In this document: positions 59,101 to 63,315 of the stretch, piece after piece
Layout of the letters: the number at the start of each line of letters is the position of its first letter
Position numbering within the stretch: position 1 is the first letter of the stretch
Assembly (NCBI RefSeq): GCF_004798865.1
Contig: NW_025336481.1
Coordinates: 15,904,934-15,968,933 of the forward strand
Length of the DNA: 64,000 nt
DNA from: Varanus komodoensis
Taxonomy: Eukaryota; Chordata; Lepidosauria; Squamata; Varanidae
Direction of reading: 5' to 3'
Notes under the pieces: model-generated
The model's database searches: none
What the model was told of the DNA's origin: nothing
Seen by the model: the letters and a program-made list of their open reading frames with translations, nothing else
Translations under genes and position numbers: made by a program

Positions 59101-62100
59101 ACTTCCTTCATAGGACTGGTCCATCTCACAAAGGAAGACATATCCCTTCACTCCTCAGCTATGTTCCAACTGAAAATTGCACTCCTTCTAGGACGTGGAG
59201 CCCAAGGGTGGTGCTGGGTACTGAAACATTCCAGGGAATCACACAAAGTTAAAGGCAGAAGTGAAGAAATTGAAATGGTTAAAGATATCACATACCTTGA
59301 TTCAGTCATCAATTCAAAGGGACATTGTGGTTAAAAAAATTGAAGAGGGCTGAGACTAGGAAGGGTAGCAACGAAGGAACTATACAAGATCCTTAAGTGT
59401 AAGGATGTTTCAGTGGAGACCAAGGCCAAGATCATCCATACTCTTGTATTCCCAATCACTATGCATGGGTGTGAAAGCTGGGCAATGAAGAAAGCTGGCA
59501 GAAAGAAAATGGATGCGTTCAAATTTAGAAAGCTGATGAGAGCTTGGCAAATACTCTGCACCAACAGAAAGCTGCACAAGTTGGTCCCAGATCAAGTCGA
59601 GTCAAACTTTTTCTTCATTGCTGCTCACTACAAAGTAGACTTTCTATAATAGTCTTCCTTTTCTTGTGACGGTGAAGCGGGGAAGATGTTTGATCTGCTT
59701 TAAAAATGTTAGGGTACAAATTTCCAGCTCATGTGCATAGGATTTTGTCCTTAGTGAGCTCTTCTTGAAGTTGTATAGGTGAAAGTTTGTAATCTCTGAT
59801 AGAAGCATCTGACAATGTCATAGCTGACTGGCAGTGATTTCCCTGAGTCTCGGGTCACCATCTTTTACATCACCTGCTCTCTAATCCATTTTTAAAGTGG
59901 AGATGTCCAGAATTAAACCTGGAGTCTTCTGCATGGAAACATATGCTCTACCTTTGACTATATCCTCTACAACCTGTGTTCTGAACCTTTCACCTTCATA
60001 CACAAATCCAGTCACTTTATTTAATGAGCTGATAATGTATTGTGGTTTTTTCAGATACTACATCACATCAGCTTTGAATGTTGATGTGGGTTCAGTGTTG
60101 GTTTTACACCTGTGATAAGAGGCACTAAACATCATACCCTTTAGGTATCTGAAGGCTAGGAGCAAAAGTGTTGCAAAATCTACCCATCTCTGATGGTTTA
60201 TATGAAACTCAAACTGATGCAGCTATTGTTGTTAGAACAGGGCCCCCTCTTAACATTTTTGCTTTTCTTTTCCCTTACTTTTTTTGATAACTCTCTTGTT
60301 TAGGAGGACAGTGACCCCCCTGTGAATGAGAGCTTAAGCATTGAAAATACCCTGTGGGCAAGCACAGTAATTGCTTCAGGTAAGGCCAAAGTATGTCTGA
60401 ATTTCTGAAGGTATATGTTAGCAATTTTTAAAAAATTTCTACGTAATTGAAATAACAATTTCTTGTCAATGGAAATTAGTGGTCAGAATGAAGTTTTTCA
60501 CTTGTTCTAACAGTGCTTGGGAGCTTGAGCTGACATCTAATTAGCCCCCTGGGCATTTATAGATGAGAAGGCCTTTGGAATTTCAGTAACCTTTGGGCAA
60601 AGCATTCCCTGCTAGAATAGCACTTAATTGCTCTCAATATTGACATTTTAAATCTGTAACAGAAAAGGGTGTTAGAGTGATTATAAATGGAAGCTAGGAT
60701 AAAAGGTCTCCAAGTAACCAGTCACCCCCTGGGATTTGTAGCTCCCTAGAAGGAGCATCTTGAAAAAGCAAGACCAGATGTATCATGCAGAAGTTAAAAG
60801 CAGTTAAAGAGCTTTCTAATAGGTGCTCTGCAAGAAAGAGATCCTTTTTTCTTAACTGGGGTAGTTAATGCATCTGCCTCTGTACTTACAGTTTTTCTCT
60901 CACACTGAGGGTTTAAGAAGAGTGCACCAGATAGAAGCTTCAGGTGCCTCCTATATTCCAGCACCACCTCCAGTTTTCCATTTTGAGAGTGAGTCCCATG
61001 GCCACAACATCTGGTCTAAGAAAGTGTTCTGTTCCTTCCCCTATCCTCTGCTTTTTATATCACCTAGGTTGATGAAGAGATCTTGAGGACTAGAAAGCTT
61101 GCACAAGTTGGTGACATTTCAGTTAGCTGTAATAAATATATTGCTGAACTGATTTCCCATGACCACAGAATTTTGTGGCCATTGTGCATGCTTTTGGGGG
61201 CAGTCCCTGTGATTCCCCTCCCCTCCCCTAATTTTTGCAAGACTTGAGATTCCCCCAGACCTGCTGATTTCTCTTCTTTCTGCATGAATTTGATCTGGCT
61301 ACATAAGGGATGATATTCTAAGAATGAATTTGCTATTATTCTATATGATGTAAGTGCTATTCTTTTAGCCATTATCACATATAGGTGTACTTCTTCAGGG
61401 CAATACGTATGTGAAGACTAGTGAAAATACATTAACAGCAATGCCCTGCATATAGAATCCTCTCCTCAGAGAGTTTGTCTACACTTACGTCCTCTTGGCA
61501 CTAAAAAGAGACTATTTATAGTTGTTGGGCGTGGTGGGAATCAGGAAATTAAAGGGTTGATTTTATTATTTTATTCTGTACGTATTGTTATAAGGCACCC
61601 TGGGAGTGCTAACACTGATGAGTGAGACATAAATTCTCTAAGTGTCACTAAGCAGACCAGTGCTTATACCACCTGGCAGAAAGGTGATCAAGAAATGATA
61701 TAAGTGAAATTGTATAAATAACGTGTGCATGGAGTGCTGGCAGGGAAACACAGCCTAATTGTGGAAGTATAGATAGCACCAAATTCTTAAACCTGTTCAC
61801 ATATATATGCACAACTGTCTCTGAATCAAGTTTCTCCCTGGGCCTATTCATTAAAAAATAGGATTGATTTCCACGTGTCATGCTTCCCTGCCCCCTTTAA
61901 ACACGCTTTTCTTTACACTTAAAAAAAATCCCTTTCACTGTAGTCCTTATTTTCCTTCAGGAACAGTTGTGGGAGTTGTTCTGTACACAGGTCGTGAGCT
62001 GCGCAGTGTCATGAACACATCAAATCCACGGAGTAAGGTAAGGGCAAGATCTGGTTTCAGGAGGAGCTTGCCACTGAATGTGAACTTCTAAAAGATCCAC

Positions 62101-63315
62101 CATCAGTCCTGGCTGCTTGACTTGTACCTACATGCTGTATGTGTTGGTCACATGGGCACTAATATGTGCATTTCAAATATCTTACCTATTCAACTAAAAC
62201 TGCAGCATTTTAGTTGGTGTTTTTTATTTGGGTGATTTCATACATTAGAGTCCTCACATGGATACCACCCAAACCAGCTTTTGATCTTTCATCCCAAGAC
62301 CATTAAGTTTCTAGGCTCTATTCATGCTAGTTGTGTTAGGTTTTCTTATCCAAGTAAGAGTGCAATCCTATGCATGTTTAGATGGATAACAGTCTCACAA
62401 CTCCCAGAATTCCCTAGCAAGCCATATCTTGCTTGTGAATTACCATGAGCAGCTGATTGTGTGAACAAAATGCTGGACTAGACAGACCTTTGATGATGCC
62501 TGTACAGACAACCAAGTAACGCAAAAGTGGGTTAATTACATATAGCACACTTATATCCATGTCTTTGTATGTGCTTCCTTTATGTGCATATGCAAAAATT
62601 TTTAGGTTATGTGAAATACTGTATTTTTCATATATTTAATCTTTTAGATTGCTTTGGCTATTGGGCAATATGTATTTATTTATTACATGTATATCCCATC
62701 TTTTTTAAGGAACTCAAATCCTCCTCCCCCTCCCCCTCCCCCCTCCCGCCCTCCTGCTCTCAATTTTATCCTCACCACAGCAACCCTGTGAAGTGGGTTG
62801 GGTTGAGAGTCTGTCTGGCCCAAAGTCACCCAACTGGTTCCATGGCTGAGTGGAGACTAGAACCCAGATTCCCTGAGTCTCGGTTCTGTGCTCTTAACAA
62901 CTACACCACATTGGCTCATAATACATGAAACAGAATGGAATTTTCTACCACACATTTGCACCACTTGGCACCTGCAGCCAACCATTCTGAATAGAGAAGC
63001 TGGAAGTGGTGATCATGCTGAGTTGCTTTTCCATCCGAAGCAAAATGGCCTCTAGTGTGTTTTGAAGACCACCACGTGACTCTGCCATATCGTGTTGTGA
63101 GAGTGGCAACTCAAGACTGTTTTATGTTGCAAGCAGTTTCTTCTCTCCTTGCAGATTGGCCTCTTCGACTTGGAAGTCAACTGCCTCACCAAGATTCTTT
63201 TTGGGGCCCTGGTGGTGGTCTCTCTTGTCATGGTTGCTCTCCAACATTTTGCTGGCCGCTGGTACCTTCAGATCATCCGATTTCTTCTTCTTTTCTCAAA
63301 TATCATTCCAATAAG
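16792..63315 (+). CDS. ATP9A: ATP9A (P4-type ATPase, class II), exons 1-11, 3' end outside window
   Basis: ATP9A is a P4-family P-type ATPase of endosomal and trans-Golgi membranes, linked to recycling traffic; as known for the family, ATP9 proteins work without a CDC50 subunit. Eleven exons join without a frame break: 1037 nt, encoding 345 codons plus two bases. Human ATP9A has about 1047 residues, so about a third is here. Visible parts in order are a cytosolic N terminus ([17 protein letters not shown], Cys-rich patch), M1 (about residues 72-95), M2 (about 104-125), the actuator domain with DGET (193-196) whose Glu drives dephosphorylation, M3 (about 305-325) and the start of M4 with IIPI of the PISL motif. 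The aspartate-phosphorylation motif DKTGT lies beyond the window. Paralogue ATP9B has a longer, different N terminus (MADQIPLYPV), so the symbol is secure. Intron 1 is 25 kb; the others are 1-6 kb. I saw no stop or frameshift in the exons. Confidence 0.96.
17349..17365 (+). repeat. Poly(C) run
   Basis: An uninterrupted C run of about 16 at the edge of the CpG island. Such runs are prone to sequencing and assembly error. Confidence 0.8.
18000..18160 (+). mobile_element. CR1-type LINE 3' end
   Basis: It ends with GAATGCTGGACTAGGTGGGT and CCAGATCCAGCATGGCTCTT followed by CTGTTCTTAC. This is the 3' terminus of the squamate CR1 subfamily also seen at 46185 and 54275. Confidence 0.72.
19272..19395. 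repeat. Short inverted-repeat element (MITE-like, family unassigned)
   Basis: An imperfect palindrome of about 125 bp: CTTCCCTGGCCTTCAA near the left end, GTCCCATCAGGTCCAGACAG in the middle, and ACCAGGGTGGAGAAGGCTGG on the right. The same family recurs at 23845, 30690, 39437, 46470 and 55650. Confidence 0.55.
20152..20420 (-). mobile_element. CR1-type LINE 3' end
   Basis: The + strand begins AAGCATAGAAACAATGAGTC and has CCATCTAGTCTGACCCCCAG, the reverse complement of a CR1 3'UTR (ggggtcagactagatggccc...). The 29205-29443 copy is the same subfamily on the other strand and shows its link to the CR1 ORF end. Confidence 0.75.
20895..21000 (-). mobile_element. CR1 LINE 3' end with ATTCTATG-type tail
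   Basis: The + strand reads GAATCATAGAATAGTAGAAT, the reverse complement of the 8-bp tandem tail typical of classic CR1. AAGGCCATCAGGTCCAACC of the CR1 3'UTR follows. This is a different subfamily from the copies ending in TATGTTCTT. Confidence 0.8.
21440..21680. promoter_or_regulatory. Non-repetitive block, possible conserved noncoding element
   Basis: No repeat signature is visible. The block contains several homeodomain or POU-like cores (CAGATTAATGAGG-like near 21540, GAATAATGCATAATAAG near 21622). This is a guess from composition only. Confidence 0.18.
23695..23800 (-). mobile_element. RTE/BovB LINE 3' end fragment
   Basis: GGTGCCTCTGACTTATGGTG and ACCCTATGAATGAAAG are the reverse complement of the BovB 3' terminus (...cataagtcagaggc...). 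Next to it is CCTTGCTCAGCTCTTG. The same sequence occurs at 58985-59170. Only about 100 bp remain. Confidence 0.7.
23845..23956. repeat. Short inverted-repeat element (MITE-like, family unassigned)
   Basis: It contains GACTGGGAATTATGGAAACT, CCAACACATCTGGGGGACAC and the end CAGGTCGGAGAAGGCTGGG, matching the right half of the family at 19272 and 30690. Confidence 0.5.
25437..25459 (+). repeat. Poly(A) tract
   Basis: About 22 A's with no recognised retroelement in front. Confidence 0.8.
27038..27235 (-). mobile_element. CR1-type LINE 3' end including ORF terminus
   Basis: The + strand starts AGAAACATAGGGGGGAAAGC and has GGGCCATCTACTTTGACCTC. It ends with CACCTCCCGTGGAAGCCCAT, the reverse complement of the CR1 ORF end (MGFHGRWL-like, compare NGLPWEVV in the 29205 copy). 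A SINE follows within a few bases. Confidence 0.82.
27240..27477 (-). mobile_element. Diverged tRNA-derived SINE (MIR/CORE-like)
   Basis: On the minus strand, from right to left: a GCCAGTGTGGTGTGGTAATT head, a degraded B box, CTTTGGGCTAGTCACTGGC, TCACAGGGTTCTTGTGGGG and an AT-rich end. It is more diverged than the copies at 8868 and 33409. Confidence 0.75.
28590..28930. promoter_or_regulatory. Candidate conserved noncoding element in ATP9A intron 1
   Basis: A repeat-free block rich in homeodomain cores: CTATGCTAATTAGACC near 28661 and CAGATTAATTAGAATC near 28710. TTTATGCATGG lies at its right edge, and GAGATTGAAATCTCC at 28832-28846 is a near-perfect palindrome. Such density in a first intron suggests an enhancer, but conservation cannot be tested here. 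Confidence 0.3.
28998..29166 (-). mobile_element. tRNA-Ala-like SINE
   Basis: The minus strand reads a head like a tRNA-Ala gene (GTGGTAGAAAGCACCTGCTT, then TGCATGTAC). A body follows with GCCAGGTAAGGCTG, GGGCTAGATGGACCAATGAC and CAGCTTCCAATGCTTCTAT. The 45262 copy on the plus strand shares head and body. Confidence 0.8.
29205..29443 (+). mobile_element. CR1 LINE 3' end with ORF terminus
   Basis: It encodes [20 protein letters not shown] and [19 protein letters not shown], the conserved last residues of the CR1 reverse-transcriptase ORF. The 3'UTR GGGGTCAGACTAGATGGCCC and the tail CTGTTTCTGTGTTTCT follow. The frame 29092-29364 is open across the junction with the neighbouring SINE, but only the part from about 29205 is CR1. 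Confidence 0.85.
30318..30612 (-). mobile_element. CR1-type LINE 3' end
   Basis: The + strand reads AGAACGTAAGGAGAGCTCTG, TGGACAACCAGATGCCCGCA, then CCTCCTCCAGGAATTTGTCT and CCAAGTTGGTGGCCATCGCT. This is the reverse complement of the CR1 ORF end and 3'UTR, the same subfamily as 8390 and 54275, and the most complete copy of it here. Confidence 0.78.
30690..30787. repeat. Short inverted-repeat element (MITE-like, family unassigned)
   Basis: CCTGACCATTGGCCATGCTG in the middle and CATCTGGAGGGCACCAGGCT on the right are hallmarks of the family. The left arm is degraded. Confidence 0.55.
31250..31482 (+). mobile_element. Diverged tRNA-derived SINE (MIR/CORE-like)
   Basis: It has an AAGTATAGTGGTTAGACGGG head, CTTGGGCCAGTTACTGCTTC, TCACAGGGTTGCTTTGAGG and the end AAGGTGGGATATAAATATG. 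All landmarks are in the right order and spacing. Confidence 0.78.
33000..33160 (+). mobile_element. Degraded tRNA-derived SINE (MIR/CORE-like), body only
   Basis: CAGGTAGCTTTGGACATGTT, CCTACTCCACCGTGTTGTTG and AAGTCACTTTGAGTTCCTC follow the order of the intact copy 250 bp downstream. The head is lost. Confidence 0.55.
33405..33632 (+). mobile_element. Near full-length tRNA-derived SINE (MIR/CORE-like)
   Basis: A-box region TGGTGCAGTGGTGAAGAGC, B box GGTTCTAGTCC (33453-33463), CTTTGGGCCAGTCACAGACT, CACAGGGTTGTTGTTGTGGG and the tail GATATAAATTGATAAATAAA. It is close in sequence to 8868-9103 and 7615-7797, so these three belong to one young subfamily. Confidence 0.9.
34360..34425 (+). mobile_element. 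Short CR1-like fragment
   Basis: AGAGATGTGATAGAGGTGTT followed by TAAAATTTTGCATGAATCCA resembles a CR1 ORF segment ([12 protein letters not shown]). Only about 65 bp can be assigned. Confidence 0.45.
34443..34470 (+). repeat. (ATTCA)n microsatellite
   Basis: About five and a half ATTCA units. Confidence 0.9.
35815..36235. other. Unclassified CpG-rich block with direct repeats at its ends
   Basis: A motif GGTGCTGGAACTC (35840-35852) recurs as GGTGCCGGAACTC (36194-36206), both preceded by an A-run. Between them, 35935-36110 is unusually CpG-rich for an intron and has short tandem units around CACAAGCCGAGCAGCGCC. The block fits no family I recognise. CpG retention suggests a recent or unmethylated sequence, perhaps a non-autonomous transposon. 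Confidence 0.35.
37480..37558 (+). mobile_element. L2 LINE 3' terminus
   Basis: TGAGCCGCCCCGAGGTTTCG and GGGGCGGCATAGAAATG then (TAAA)n. Only the last 80 bp of an L2 of the same subfamily as the 4-kb and 13-kb copies remain. Confidence 0.85.
39437..39570. repeat. Short inverted-repeat element (MITE-like, family unassigned)
   Basis: The left end CAGCTTTCCCCAACCTGGTG is roughly inverted in the right end (CCAGGATGGGGCAATGCTG), so termini of the CAG...CTG type are visible. The 8-bp flanks, aggtgtgc and agctagga, do not match. Confidence 0.6.
39902..40353 (+). mobile_element. hAT-type non-autonomous DNA transposon, copy 1
   Basis: The left terminus AGTGATGGTGAACC and the right terminus GGTTCGCCACCACTG are inverted repeats. 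Just inside are TTTTAGAGACCGAGTGCCCA and GTGGCACGTGTGCCATA. It closely matches the copies at 40706 and 56417. From memory it resembles the OposCharlie (OC) hAT elements. A (TATG/TACG)n microsatellite fills its middle (40045-40115). The 8-bp flanks are not a clear duplication. Confidence 0.82.
40045..40115 (+). repeat. (TATG)n/(TACG)n microsatellite inside hAT copy 1
   Basis: Alternating TATG and TACG units, partly self-complementary, sit between CAAGCAAA and CTTGGCAGC of the transposon. Confidence 0.9.
40361..40705 (+). repeat. Two tandem units of about 170 bp between two hAT copies
   Basis: Unit 1 (about 40361-40535) and unit 2 (about 40537-40705) share CCTGG, AATATAGGG, TTGAAAAAGTCT-like, TTGAGTAGCT, ACATTCCAACCATC-like and TTTTTCTAACC in the same order, at offsets of 168-176 bp. 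No interspersed family was recognised, so this looks like a local tandem duplication. Confidence 0.78.
40706..41111 (+). mobile_element. hAT-type non-autonomous DNA transposon, copy 2
   Basis: Termini CAGTGATGGTGAACC and GGTTCGCCACCACTG. The same orientation and interior as copy 1, 350 bp downstream, but with a (TCTA)n microsatellite (40853-40884) at the internal site where copy 1 has TATG/TACG. The flanks ccttaacc and gtataggg do not match. Confidence 0.82.
41515..41640 (+). mobile_element. CR1-type LINE 3' end fragment
   Basis: CTTCAAGTGGGGATTGATAC, then TGAAAAATATGCCCGTCAGT and GGTCGTTAGCCACCATAGTT. It matches the ORF-end and 3'UTR part of the 8390 and 54275 subfamily in a diverged form. 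Confidence 0.5.
42109..42253 (+). CDS. ATP9A: ATP9A exon 2
   Basis: 145 nt, acceptor ttctacag, donor gtgcgt at 42254; residues 23-71. It encodes the Cys-rich patch [20 protein letters not shown] and then [20 protein letters not shown] and FFTFLPA. The family usually has LPG before VLFNQF. Here the exon-final codon is GCG (Ala), and no nearby alternative donor restores Gly. Confidence 0.96.
42930..43045 (-). mobile_element. CR1-type LINE 3' end fragment
   Basis: The + strand reads AAACCCCTGCTGGGTCAGTC, CCATCTAGGCCAGCTCTCTG and TTCACATGGTGGAAGACCAA, the reverse complement of the CR1 3' terminus seen at 46250-46312. Confidence 0.65.
43056..43150 (+). mobile_element. Old L2 LINE 3' terminus
   Basis: GCTGTGACTCACCCAGGGAA, then GGGCAGTATAGAAATGAAAT and AAATAG; a diverged L2-type 3' end. 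Confidence 0.55.
44109..44222 (+). CDS. ATP9A: ATP9A exon 3
   Basis: 114 nt, acceptor ttattcatag, donor gtaggt; residues 72-109, phase 0 at both ends. It encodes the first transmembrane helix ([20 protein letters not shown]), the short luminal turn [18 protein letters not shown], and the beginning of M2. Confidence 0.97.
45262..45452 (+). mobile_element. tRNA-Ala-like SINE
   Basis: The head AGTAGAGCACCACTTTGCAG and GCAGAAGATCCCAGATTC resembles tRNA-Ala. The body has AAGTAAGGCTGGGAAAGAAC, CTGGAGAGCCTCTGCCGGTT, GGGCTAGATGGACCACTAGT and TTCCTATGTTTCT. It is the same family as 28998-29166. Confidence 0.82.
46185..46312 (+). mobile_element. CR1-type LINE 3' end with a 31-bp tandem duplication
   Basis: GAGTTAGCTGGTTTGCCAGC occurs twice at a 31-bp offset (46191 and 46222). 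The CR1 terminus ACTAGATGGGCCTCTGGTCT and GATCCAGCATGGCTTGGCTG then follow. Confidence 0.75.
46470..46603. repeat. Short inverted-repeat element (MITE-like, family unassigned)
   Basis: Left arm GTGACCCTCCAGATGTTGTT and right arm GTTGTGCAGCATCTGGAAGG with CCACAGGTGTCCC are inverted with respect to each other. CAGATCATTGGTCTTGCTGG lies in the middle. Confidence 0.6.
46748..46830 (+). mobile_element. tRNA-Ala-like SINE, head only
   Basis: GTGGAGTGCATGCCTTCCAT, GCAGAAGGTGCCCAGTTCAG: the tRNA-like part of the family at 45262, without its body. Confidence 0.5.
47215..47450 (+). mobile_element. L2 LINE 3' end close to an exon
   Basis: It reads TTTTTCAGCGCCAGGCCAAG and ACCTTTTTATTTAAACAATA (the ORF end, [15 protein letters not shown]). 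An AT-rich 3'UTR follows with the terminus GGAAGCCGTCCCAAGGCTTA and an (AAAAC)n(AAAT)n tail. It ends about 45 bp before the ATP9A exon 4 acceptor. Confidence 0.85.
47494..47602 (+). CDS. ATP9A: ATP9A exon 4
   Basis: 109 nt, acceptor tgctttcttcag, donor gtcagc; residues 110-145 plus one base. It encodes the rest of M2 ([15 protein letters not shown]) and the start of the actuator-domain linker, [20 protein letters not shown]. Confidence 0.96.
48170..48690 (-). mobile_element. L2 LINE 3' end, interrupted by CR1
   Basis: The + strand left end CTGTGCTGCTCCATAAGCCG is the L2 terminus reversed. After the CR1 insertion the AT-rich 3'UTR resumes and runs to TTTAAATAAAAGAGTTTTCA and CCTGGCGACCAAAGG (reversed LFKQVF-type ORF end) and on to about 48690. 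Confidence 0.72.
48293..48416 (-). mobile_element. CR1 LINE 3' end inserted in L2
   Basis: AACATAGAAAAAGAGCGAGT, CGGGCCATCTAGTCTGACCC and CAACATGCTGACCATGTGC: a minus-strand CR1 end of the 20152 and 29205 subfamily. L2 sequence lies on both sides, so CR1 is the younger. Confidence 0.8.
49595..49668 (-). mobile_element. Short L2-type 3' terminus
   Basis: TTATTCATTTCATTTATATG then CCAAAAGGCTCTCTGGACAG resembles a reversed L2 end. Only about 70 bp. Confidence 0.4.
50395..50850 (+). mobile_element. hAT-type non-autonomous DNA transposon, GC-rich, with target-site duplication
   Basis: The left terminus CAGGGGTCCTCAAAC and right terminus GTTTGAGGACCCATG are inverted repeats with one or two mismatches. 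The flanks gcctatgg (50387-50394) and gcccatgg (50851-50858) match at 7 of 8, the 8-bp duplication expected of hAT. The GC- and CpG-rich interior gives open frames on both strands that encode nothing recognisable. It is inserted in an older L2. Confidence 0.85.
51101..51147 (+). repeat. (CG)n and (CT)n microsatellite inside the L2 ORF
   Basis: ACGCGCGCGCACGCGCGCGC, an alternating purine-pyrimidine run able to adopt Z-DNA, is followed by (TC)n. It sits where the L2 ORF encodes YLSFSSNPG, from a serine/leucine TCTC-type sequence. Confidence 0.9.
52705..53035 (-). mobile_element. Old L2 LINE 3' end
   Basis: The + strand runs from TTTGTAGGCTGCTGGAGGGC (terminus) through an AT-rich part to CAGTTTTTACCTGGCATCAA, GTGGTGCCAGGCAGACTTCT and AGAAGGCCCTTCTTCTAAC (reversed ORF end, [12 protein letters not shown]). 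It is more diverged than the 4-kb copy. Confidence 0.72.
53091..53167 (+). repeat. (CT)n followed by (ATTC)n microsatellite
   Basis: About 25 CT units (53091-53140) then about 6 CATT units, joining two minus-strand L2 ends; the (CATT)n is probably the tail of the right one. Confidence 0.9.
53160..53425 (-). mobile_element. L2 LINE 3' end
   Basis: A reversed terminus near 53170-53205 (GTGGTTCATTGGGCTTTCTG), an AT-rich 3'UTR, and AAAAAGGTTTTCACCTGGTG with CCAGGTGCACCTCC, the reversed TFLF...APG ORF end. It lies about 80 bp upstream of exon 5. Confidence 0.68.
53505..53563 (+). CDS. ATP9A: ATP9A exon 5
   Basis: 59 nt, acceptor ccaaacag, donor gtaggt; residues 146-165 with the split first codon. 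It encodes [20 protein letters not shown], the first strand region of the actuator domain, nearly identical to human ATP9A. Confidence 0.97.
53564..54772 (+). other. ATP9A intron 5
   Basis: 1.2 kb. The right half is a CR1 3' end (54275-54520). The left half holds no repeat I recognise. Confidence 0.85.
54275..54520 (+). mobile_element. CR1-type LINE 3' end
   Basis: GGTTTCAAAAGGGGG (ORF end), ATGGCTACCAGTCCTGATGG, ACCAGTTGCTGGACAGCTTG, GCTGGCTGGCCGCTGTATGA and GAATGCTGGACTTGACGGGC. The order of landmarks is that of the reversed 30318 copy. Confidence 0.75.
54773..54824 (+). CDS. ATP9A: ATP9A exon 6
   Basis: 52 nt, acceptor ttgcattgcag, donor gtaaac; residues 166-182 plus one base. It encodes [17 protein letters not shown], identical to the human protein as I recall it. 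Confidence 0.97.
55650..55785. repeat. Short inverted-repeat element (MITE-like, family unassigned)
   Basis: The left arm CTTGGTGCCCTCCAGATGG and right arm CACCTGGAGGGTGCCAGGTT are inverted; the middle has CAGTCAGCATGGGTACTGTG and GATGGGAATTGTGATCC. This is the best preserved copy of the family here. Confidence 0.65.
55810..55841. repeat. Perfect 13-bp hairpin
   Basis: TCTATTTCAAGGC (55810-55822) and GCCTTGAAATAGA (55829-55841) with a 6-nt loop. Confidence 0.9.
55967..56026. repeat. Perfect 16-bp inverted repeat in an AT-rich region
   Basis: AACCATACATTGTTCT (55967-55982) and AGAACAATGTATGGTT (56011-56026), spaced by 28 nt. Related words (TACATTGTTCTACATG near 55879, ATGTATGTTTGTGCAG near 55944) occur just upstream. 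Confidence 0.9.
56080..56292 (+). mobile_element. tRNA-derived SINE (MIR/CORE-like)
   Basis: GAGCCAGTGTGGCATAATGG head, B box GGTTCTAGTCT, GTGGCTTTGAGCAAGGCACT, CACTGGGTTGTTGTTATGTG, and the end CAAGAGGGAAACAAATATGA. Diverged but complete in order. Confidence 0.82.
56417..56958 (+). mobile_element. hAT-type non-autonomous DNA transposon, copy 3, with perfect 8-bp target-site duplication
   Basis: The termini CACTGATGGCGAACC and GGTTTGCCACCCCTG are inverted repeats. The flanks are tgctacat on both sides (56409-56416, 56959-56966), a perfect 8-bp duplication. The interior matches copies 1 and 2 but is longer, and has a (TA)n run (56704-56720) at the site of their microsatellites. OC-type identification is from memory. 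Confidence 0.93.
57122..57216 (+). CDS. ATP9A: ATP9A exon 7 (DGET catalytic motif)
   Basis: 95 nt, acceptor tgtccccag, donor gtacgt; residues 183-214. It encodes [20 protein letters not shown], then [15 protein letters not shown] (residues 193-196) is the P4-ATPase form of the TGES loop; the Glu activates water to remove the phosphate from the phospho-aspartate. Confidence 0.97.
57217..58254 (+). other. ATP9A intron 7
   Basis: 1.0 kb. A GGGGCGGGGACCTTTCTTTC stretch near 57811 may be one end of a hAT-like element (usual form ggggtggggaacctttt), but no right end was found. The open frames at 57402-57651 on both strands resemble nothing. Confidence 0.8.
58255..58335 (+). CDS. ATP9A: ATP9A exon 8
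   Basis: 81 nt, acceptor cttcatgcag, donor gtaagt; residues 215-241, phase 0 at both ends. It encodes [20 protein letters not shown] and FVGTFTR of the actuator domain. Confidence 0.97.
58985..59170 (-). mobile_element. RTE/BovB LINE 3' end (minus part of an inverted copy)
   Basis: CCACCTCCAAATTAAAGTGA, CCTTCCAGCCCTGCTCAGCT and TGAACTCAAGGCTGTGACTT match the reversed BovB 3' end also seen at 23695-23800. The rest of the element lies to the right on the opposite strand. Confidence 0.72.
59230..59650 (+). mobile_element. RTE/BovB LINE ORF fragment (plus part of an inverted copy)
   Basis: It encodes, with two stops, the C-terminal part of the BovB reverse-transcriptase [17 protein letters not shown] corresponds to the usual [26 protein letters not shown] and [16 protein letters not shown] correspond to VFPI--YGCESWT-KKA---KIDAFE; then [12 protein letters not shown]. 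It is old. Confidence 0.85.
60304..60379 (+). CDS. ATP9A: ATP9A exon 9
   Basis: 76 nt, acceptor cttgtttag, donor gtaagg; residues 242-266 plus one base. It encodes [20 protein letters not shown] and TVIAS. Confidence 0.97.
60380..61960 (+). other. ATP9A intron 9
   Basis: 1.6 kb in which I see no repeat family or gene. Confidence 0.8.
61961..62037 (+). CDS. ATP9A: ATP9A exon 10
   Basis: 77 nt, acceptor ttttccttcag, donor gtaagg; residues 267-292 with the split first codon. It encodes [20 protein letters not shown] and SNPRSK, the end of the actuator domain leading to M3. Confidence 0.97.
62038..63154 (+). other. ATP9A intron 10
   Basis: 1.1 kb with one minus-strand SINE (62672-62925). GAGTGCAATCCTATGCATGT near 62359 is a short word common in squamate repeats but too short to assign. 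Confidence 0.85.
62672..62925 (-). mobile_element. tRNA-derived SINE (MIR/CORE-like) with an expanded C-rich tract
   Basis: The minus strand, right to left: GAGCCAATGTGGTGTAGTTG head, AGAACCGAGACTCAGGG, the B box region (GGTTCTAGTCT), AACCAGTTGGGTGACTTTGG, CTTCACAGGGTTGCTGTGG, then a C-rich run (62720-62755 on +) and a TATACATGTAATAAATAAAT tail. Confidence 0.85.
63155..63315 (+). CDS. ATP9A: ATP9A exon 11 (M3 and start of M4)
   Basis: 161 nt, acceptor ctctccttgcag, donor gtatga; residues 293-345 plus two bases. It encodes [13 protein letters not shown], the third membrane helix ([20 protein letters not shown]), and the beginning of M4 ([17 protein letters not shown]). The split codon after IIPI would give the Ser of the PISL motif that lines the P4 substrate path. 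Confidence 0.97.

Larger units (their letters stand above)
58336..60303 (+). other. ATP9A intron 8
   Basis: 2.0 kb. It contains a rearranged RTE/BovB copy (58985-59650). The remainder is AT-rich with no feature I can name. Confidence 0.85.

Noticed and set aside
16792-63315. Alternative assignment as ATP9B
   Set aside because: ATP9B has a longer N terminus and different residues (for example KNQKYNVFTFIPG, EQFKFFLNLYFL); exons here match ATP9A throughout.
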